Origin: Salvator merianae
Lineage: Eukaryota > Chordata > Lepidosauria > Squamata > Teiidae
Reading direction: 5' to 3'
Length of the DNA: 64,000 nt
Assembly: GCA_003586115.2 (NCBI GenBank)
Contig: QVOM02000126.1
Span: 60,465,433-60,529,432 of the forward strand
How positions within the stretch are numbered: position 1 is the first letter of the stretch; each line of letters opens with the position of its first letter. This document shows, piece by piece, positions 55,101 through 61,100 of the stretch. Below the pieces are notes generated by a model. It searched no databases, had not been told where the DNA came from, and saw nothing but the letters and a program-made list of their open reading frames with translations. Made by a program: the position numbers and the translations under genes.

Positions 55101-58100
55101 CTTTGGGTGTGTGTGTGTGTGTCTTTTAATGATAATAGGCCACTTGTTTAACAATTTGAACTTTTCAGCAAATGAATGTTTTAAATCTGTAAGACATACT
55201 TTTGAAAAGTAAGAACTTCAGTAGTCATTAGCAAATGTTTCCCTTACATTTTGTATTGCTTGGTTTTTCCTATGCCTTGTGAAATAGGAAAAGATCCTTA
55301 ATATATCCTTGACTGGTTATTCAAAATGTTTTCTGAATGCTATCTGGTTTTGACATAATGTTCAAACAATAATGGCAATTCATAAAAATAAAACTGTTAA
55401 GGAGTTATTATGTCCTTGTTACCTGGCCATTTAGGTTTTAAAATTGTGTATGTCAGGCAATACAAGCATGAAACTATAATCGGAATTCAATTTCACTTTT
55501 ATAGTATTTAACTTTTTTAAATGGGGGAAATCTTCCCAAGTCAGATACTAAGAGTCTCAGTGGATTTGTTTGATTGAAGAATTAAACATGATGTTTGAAA
55601 GTCAACAATGAGTAAGAATTAAAATGATTCTATTGTGAACCAACAGAATTCAGTGTATTTTGTTTTGTTTTTTTAAATCACTGTAATGTAACTCCACAAG
55701 TCATGAGTTGACAGCTTTTGGCATACTAGTGAGCATTAATATTGAAGAAACAGCTATGAAAAATGAATCTTGTCAGGATAAGGATTGTCACAGAATGATT
55801 CAAGTATATTGAGTACTGGTGTACTGTAAAATTTTCTGAAAAATCTCTCTGTTTCTAGGCACTTTTCTCTGCTGTAATTTATTTTGAACAACCATTCAAG
55901 ATCACTTGAGGAAAAGAAGTTTTCCCTTCATCCAAATGTATCCATACTATTATCAACCAAATCATTGTAGAATAAAAACTAAAAAACAAGAACAATCTAA
56001 GTGGCAACTGCGAATATTTCACTTCAAGTATACCTATTTATAATATCCGGATAGGATTTCGGGAGATTTCTTGTTTCAAGTTCGCCCTTGTTTTACATAG
56101 AAACATAGAGTTGGAAGGGACCTCCTGGATCATCAAGTCCAACCCCCTGCTCAATGCAGGATTACCTAAACCATCCCCGATAAATGGCCATCCAGTCTCC
56201 GCTTGAAGACCTCCATCGAAGGGGAACTCACCACCTCCTGCGGCAACCTATTCCACTGGTTGATCGTCCTTACTGTCATAAAATTTTTTCTAACATCTAA
56301 TCTGAATCTTTTCCCCTGCAGTTTCATCCCGTTGCTTCTAGTCCTTCCTTGTGCAAGTGAGAACAGGTCTGATCCTTCTGCACTGTGACAGCCCTTTAGG
56401 TATTTGTAGACAGCTATCATGTCCCCTCTCAGTCTTCTTTTTTGTAGGCTAAACATTCCTAGTTCCTTTAACCGTTCCTCATAGGACATGGTTTGTAGAC
56501 CATTCACCATCTTGGTAGCTCTCCTTTGAACCTGCTCCAGTTTGTCAGTGTCTTTTTTTAAACTGGGGTGCCCAGAACTGGACACAGTACTCCAGATGAG
56601 GTCTGACCAAGGCAGAGTAGAGAGGGATAATAACTTCCCGCGATCTGGACTCTATGCTTCTCTTAATACACCCCAGGATTGTGTTTGCCTTTTTTGCAGC
56701 TGCTTCGCACTGTTGACTCATGTTCAATCTATCATCTACTAGGACACCCAGGTCCTTTTCACATGTGCTGCTGCTCAGCCGGATTCCTCCCATTCTATAT
56801 GTGTTTTTTTCATTTTTCTTGCCCAGATGTAGTACCTTGCATTTTTCCTTTTTTAAATACCATTCTATTAGTTGCAGCCCATTGTTCAAGTTTTTCTAAA
56901 TCTTTTTGAATCCTCTCTCTCTCTTCTCTAGTGTTAGCAACCCCCCCTAGCTTTGTGTCATCAGCAAATTTGATCAGTTTCCCCTCAACTCCCTCATCCA
57001 GATCATTTATAAAAATGTTAAACATAACTGGGCCCAGCACAGAGCCTTGGGGTACACCGCTTGAGACTTTCTTCCAATTGGATGTGCAGCCATTTATAAC
57101 CACTCTTTGAGTACGATCACTAAGCCAGTTATGAACCCACCTAACAGTTACCTTGTCAATCCCATATTTGATCATTTTTTCAATGAGGATGGTATGAGAT
57201 ACTTTGTCAAATGGTTTGCTGAAGTCAAGATATACTATGTCTACGGCATTTCCCTGGTCAACCCATTCAGTGATTTTGTCATAGAATGAAATTAGATTAG
57301 TCTGACATGACTTGTTTGTTACAAACCCATGTTGACTACGGTTAATTACTGAATTCCCGTCCAGATGCTGGCATACATGTTGTTTAATACTTTGTTCAAA
57401 AATCTTTCCTGGTATTGAAGTCAGGCTAACAGGCCTGTAGTTCCCTGGGTCCGCCTTTTTCCCTTTTTTGAAGATAGGGACAACGTTTGCCCTTCTCCAA
57501 TCATCTGGGACTTCTCCTGTTCTCCATGAATTTTCAAAGATTACAGCAAGTGGTTCAGCAATAACCCCTGCTAATTCCTTCAGTACCCTAGGATGTAATT
57601 CATCTGGACCTGGAGACTTAAATTCATTTAAATTAGCTAAGTATTCCCTTACCCTCTCTGTTTCGATTATGTGCTTTGATTCTCTTATTCCTTCACTAGC
57701 ACAACAAAGGTCAGTCGCTGTTACGCTATCTTTCTTAGAGAAAACAGATACAAAATAGGAGTTCAGAAGCTCAGCCTTCTCAATATCATTTTTTATCAAT
57801 TCACCATTTTCACTCTGTAAACATCCTATAGCCTCTTTAACTTTTCTTTTGCTTTTGACATATCCCCCAAACCCCTTTTTATTGTTTTTAGTCTCTCTTG
57901 CAAGCCTCAATTCATTTTTAGCTTTAGCTTTTCTGATACTTGTCCTGCAGTTTGTGCAGACTACATTATATTCTTTTTTAGATATATACCCCTCCTTCCA
58001 TTTCTTGAACATTTCTTTTTTCCTCTTTAGCAAGTTTTTAAGTTTTGGGTTTATCCACCCTGGTCTCTTTAGATGCTTCCCGTTCTTCTTTCTTTGAGGA

Positions 58101-61100
58101 ATTGTTAAAGACTGTGCTTCTAGTATTGCATTTCGCAAAGTATCCCATCCTTCTTGGACATTTCTATCCTTTAGTACATTCAACCATTTTATCCTTCCTA
58201 CCCTCCTTCTGAGTCCATCAAAATCCGCCCGTCTGAAGTCCAACTTTGAAGTCTGAGTCCTCTCAGGCTTTCCTTCCCTTATTATCCAGAATTTAAGGAT
58301 AGCATGGTCACTGCCTCCTAAGGTCCCAGAAACTCTGATTTCCTCAACCATTTCCTCTCTGTTGGTAAGAATTAGATCGAGGATAGCCAGTCCTCTTGTT
58401 TTCTCCTCCACCTTTTGGTAGATGAAGTTGTCAGCAAGAGAGGATAAGAACTTATTAGACTTGTGACTTTTGCCTGAGAGGGATTCCCAACAAATGTCTG
58501 GATAGTTAAAATCTCCCATAAGCACTATGTCATGCTTTCTTGAGAGTTTAGCCATCTGATCTAGAAAGAGAGCATCCATATCTTCTGTTTGTCCAGGGGG
58601 GCTGTAATAAACTCCTACAATGGTGTCCTTTCTGTTGTTCTCTCCTTGAATTCTTACCCAGACAGATTCTACCGGGCTTCCATTCTCTGAAACCTGAATC
58701 TCTGAGGAGACAAATGCTTTTTTAACATACAGTGCAATACCCCCTCCTCTTTTGTTAAGTCTGTTTCGCAAAAATAAGTTGTAGCCTTCGATATCCATGT
58801 TCCATTCATGTGCGTTATCCCACCAGGTTTCCGTAATGCCTATGACATCATATTTATCTTCCTGTGTTAGGATCTCCAGTTCTCCTTTTTTATTTCTCAT
58901 ACTCTGTGCATTGGTGTAGAAGCATTTTAGTTTGTGACTGATACCTCTTACAAGCTTGACTCCTCCACTCTCCTTACAAACCTTTTGCTTTTGTTCTTTA
59001 CTTCTACTTCTGGTAGCAAGAATATCGCCTGTATTGATTGACTGAGTATTTTTCTTTGACTTTTTATTTCCCTTCCCCTTTTGTTTTAGTTTAAAGCTCT
59101 CCTGATGAGTGAAGCAAGGCGCTTGCCAAATACATTCTTCCCTGTCTTTGTAAGGTGCAGCCCATCTCTCGCAAGGAGTCCATCATATAGGTAGTTTTCT
59201 CCATGGTTCAGAAATCCAAATCCTTGCCGATAGCACCATTGACGTAGCCAATTGTTCACCTCAAGAATCCTGTCCCATCTTCTCTTTCCATGACCATCCA
59301 CAGGAAGGATAGATGAGAAAACTACTTGTGCTCCCAGTTCCTTCACTTTCTTGCCAAGGTCTTCGAAGTCACTGCAGATGGTTGCAAAGTCCTTTCTTGC
59401 AGTGTCATTTGTGCCTACGTGTATTAGCAGGAATGGGTAGTAATCCGTAGGAGTGAAGAGCCTCGATAAGCTATCAGTCACATCTTTGATTCGTGCACCT
59501 GGGAGACAGCACACCTCTCGTGAGTTTTTGTCAGGTCTGCAGACAGCTGCCTCCGTTCCTCTCAAAAGGGAATCTCCCACAACCACCACTCTCCTGTTCT
59601 TCTTCACAGTACCACTTCTATCTCTCCGTTCAAGAGGTTTCTGGCTGCATAGTAGAGTGCTCTTTGTGGATAGTGTAGTGATATCTTGAGGAATGTCTTC
59701 GTTGTTCTCCTGACTGAGGGGCTGGAACCGGTTCTTAAGTTGTAAGGGTGCTGAATATCGCCTAATTTTCCTGCTTCTTTGGGTCACATGCTTCCATCCA
59801 TCAGCTTCTGCAGGTACAGGAAGATTTTCTTCTATTGCATCATTCCGAAGAGTTTCCTCAGCTCTATCGAGGAAGTTCTCATCTTCCCTCATCAGCTTCA
59901 GTGTGGCCACTTTCTCCTCAAGACTTTTCACTCTTTCTTCCAGGAGAGACACAAGCTTGCATTTGTGGCAGGTGAAGTTTAGTTCCTCTTCCAGAAGGGA
60001 TGTAAACATGAAGCATACATTGCAGCTAACAAAATAGCTCTTCTTCTCTTCCATATTGTGCAGAGTCGTTTAATGTTTTTCTTTCTGGTTCACTGATAGT
60101 TGAGCAGCCAACCTCCAGCAATCTTTCAGGTTGCAGTGACCTTCAACTTCCTTGCAGTATACACTAGGAGTATGCTATTTATGATACGCTGCTATGTGTT
60201 TACACAGCGCGCGCCTCTGAGTCACCAAAAGCAGGAAACTCCGCTCCCCTCAGACCATGTGCTCACGCCGTGTGCTCATGCCGTGTGCTTCTTTTTTGTG
60301 TTCTTTTTTGATAGAAGAGAAGTTGATACCGTGTGCTTCTCTTTGTCCCCTTTCAAAAAAGCACCCTCCTTCTACTTCAACCAAGCAGGAACTGTCAGGA
60401 TAGACAAGGATGGCCCTCCAGATGTTTCTGAGTTTCAGCTCTAATCAGACATTTTCAGTCTTGCTCATATCAAGGAGTGCTGCCACACTTCTTCTATGGA
60501 AATATTTCTTAGCCAGAATTTTTTTAAAAAAATATTTTAAGATAGCACTTCAGTTTCAAACAGACGGTAATCTTTGGACATCTCCCGATTCAGGATGTCT
60601 TGAAGGTGTTGTTGTTGTTGGCATGTTGCTGCCCTTAAGGGTGATCGTTTGCACGGCTGTCATCAGAATCAGCTCAGGAGCAGGGGTGTCTATAGGGCAC
60701 CTGTGCAATAGGGCCAGTTTTCAGCCTACAATGACAGGTGGCCAATCTGTGCAGGTGTAGACAAGCTACCTCAATTTGGTTCACAGTAGATAAACTCTAC
60801 TGCAAGTTAAATCAGTGGGACAGGGCACCATCAGAGCAGGAAATCTCAATTTCCCTTCTGTGTGCCCTATCCCCTGACTCAGTAAGGTACCAGGTACTTC
60901 AGGTCAGCAGACATGTAAATATCTTGACTTAGTTGTATCTCCCCTAGGCATGAATATGTATTCCATGAACATTTGAATGCAGTCAAATCCATCCATGTTA
61001 CACATGTCTTACAGTATGTGCAGAGGGAGGGCTATAGATGATAAATTGGTTTCTTTTATTTACTAGGTGTTTTTTGTGATAAGACTGTATCTTGATTAAA

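Larger units (their letters stand above)
56091..60395 (-). mobile_element. CR1 LINE, near full length (about 4.3 kb), young
   Basis: Minus-strand element with a GC-richer 5' UTR (60055 to about 60395), ORF1 (60054-59086), ORF2 (59085-56166) and a very short 3' UTR ending near 56096 with the repeat ATGTTTCTATGT, the CR1-type 3' end. CR1 full length is about 4.5 kb and most copies are severely 5' truncated, so this one is unusual. ORF1 is intact and ORF2 has only two single-base shifts. No target duplication was seen, as is normal for CR1. It lies in the 20.4-kb NBAS intron, antisense to the gene. Confidence 0.95.

Noticed and set aside
57468..60054. Plus-strand open frames across the CR1
   Set aside because: Shadows of the minus-strand ORF1 and ORF2.
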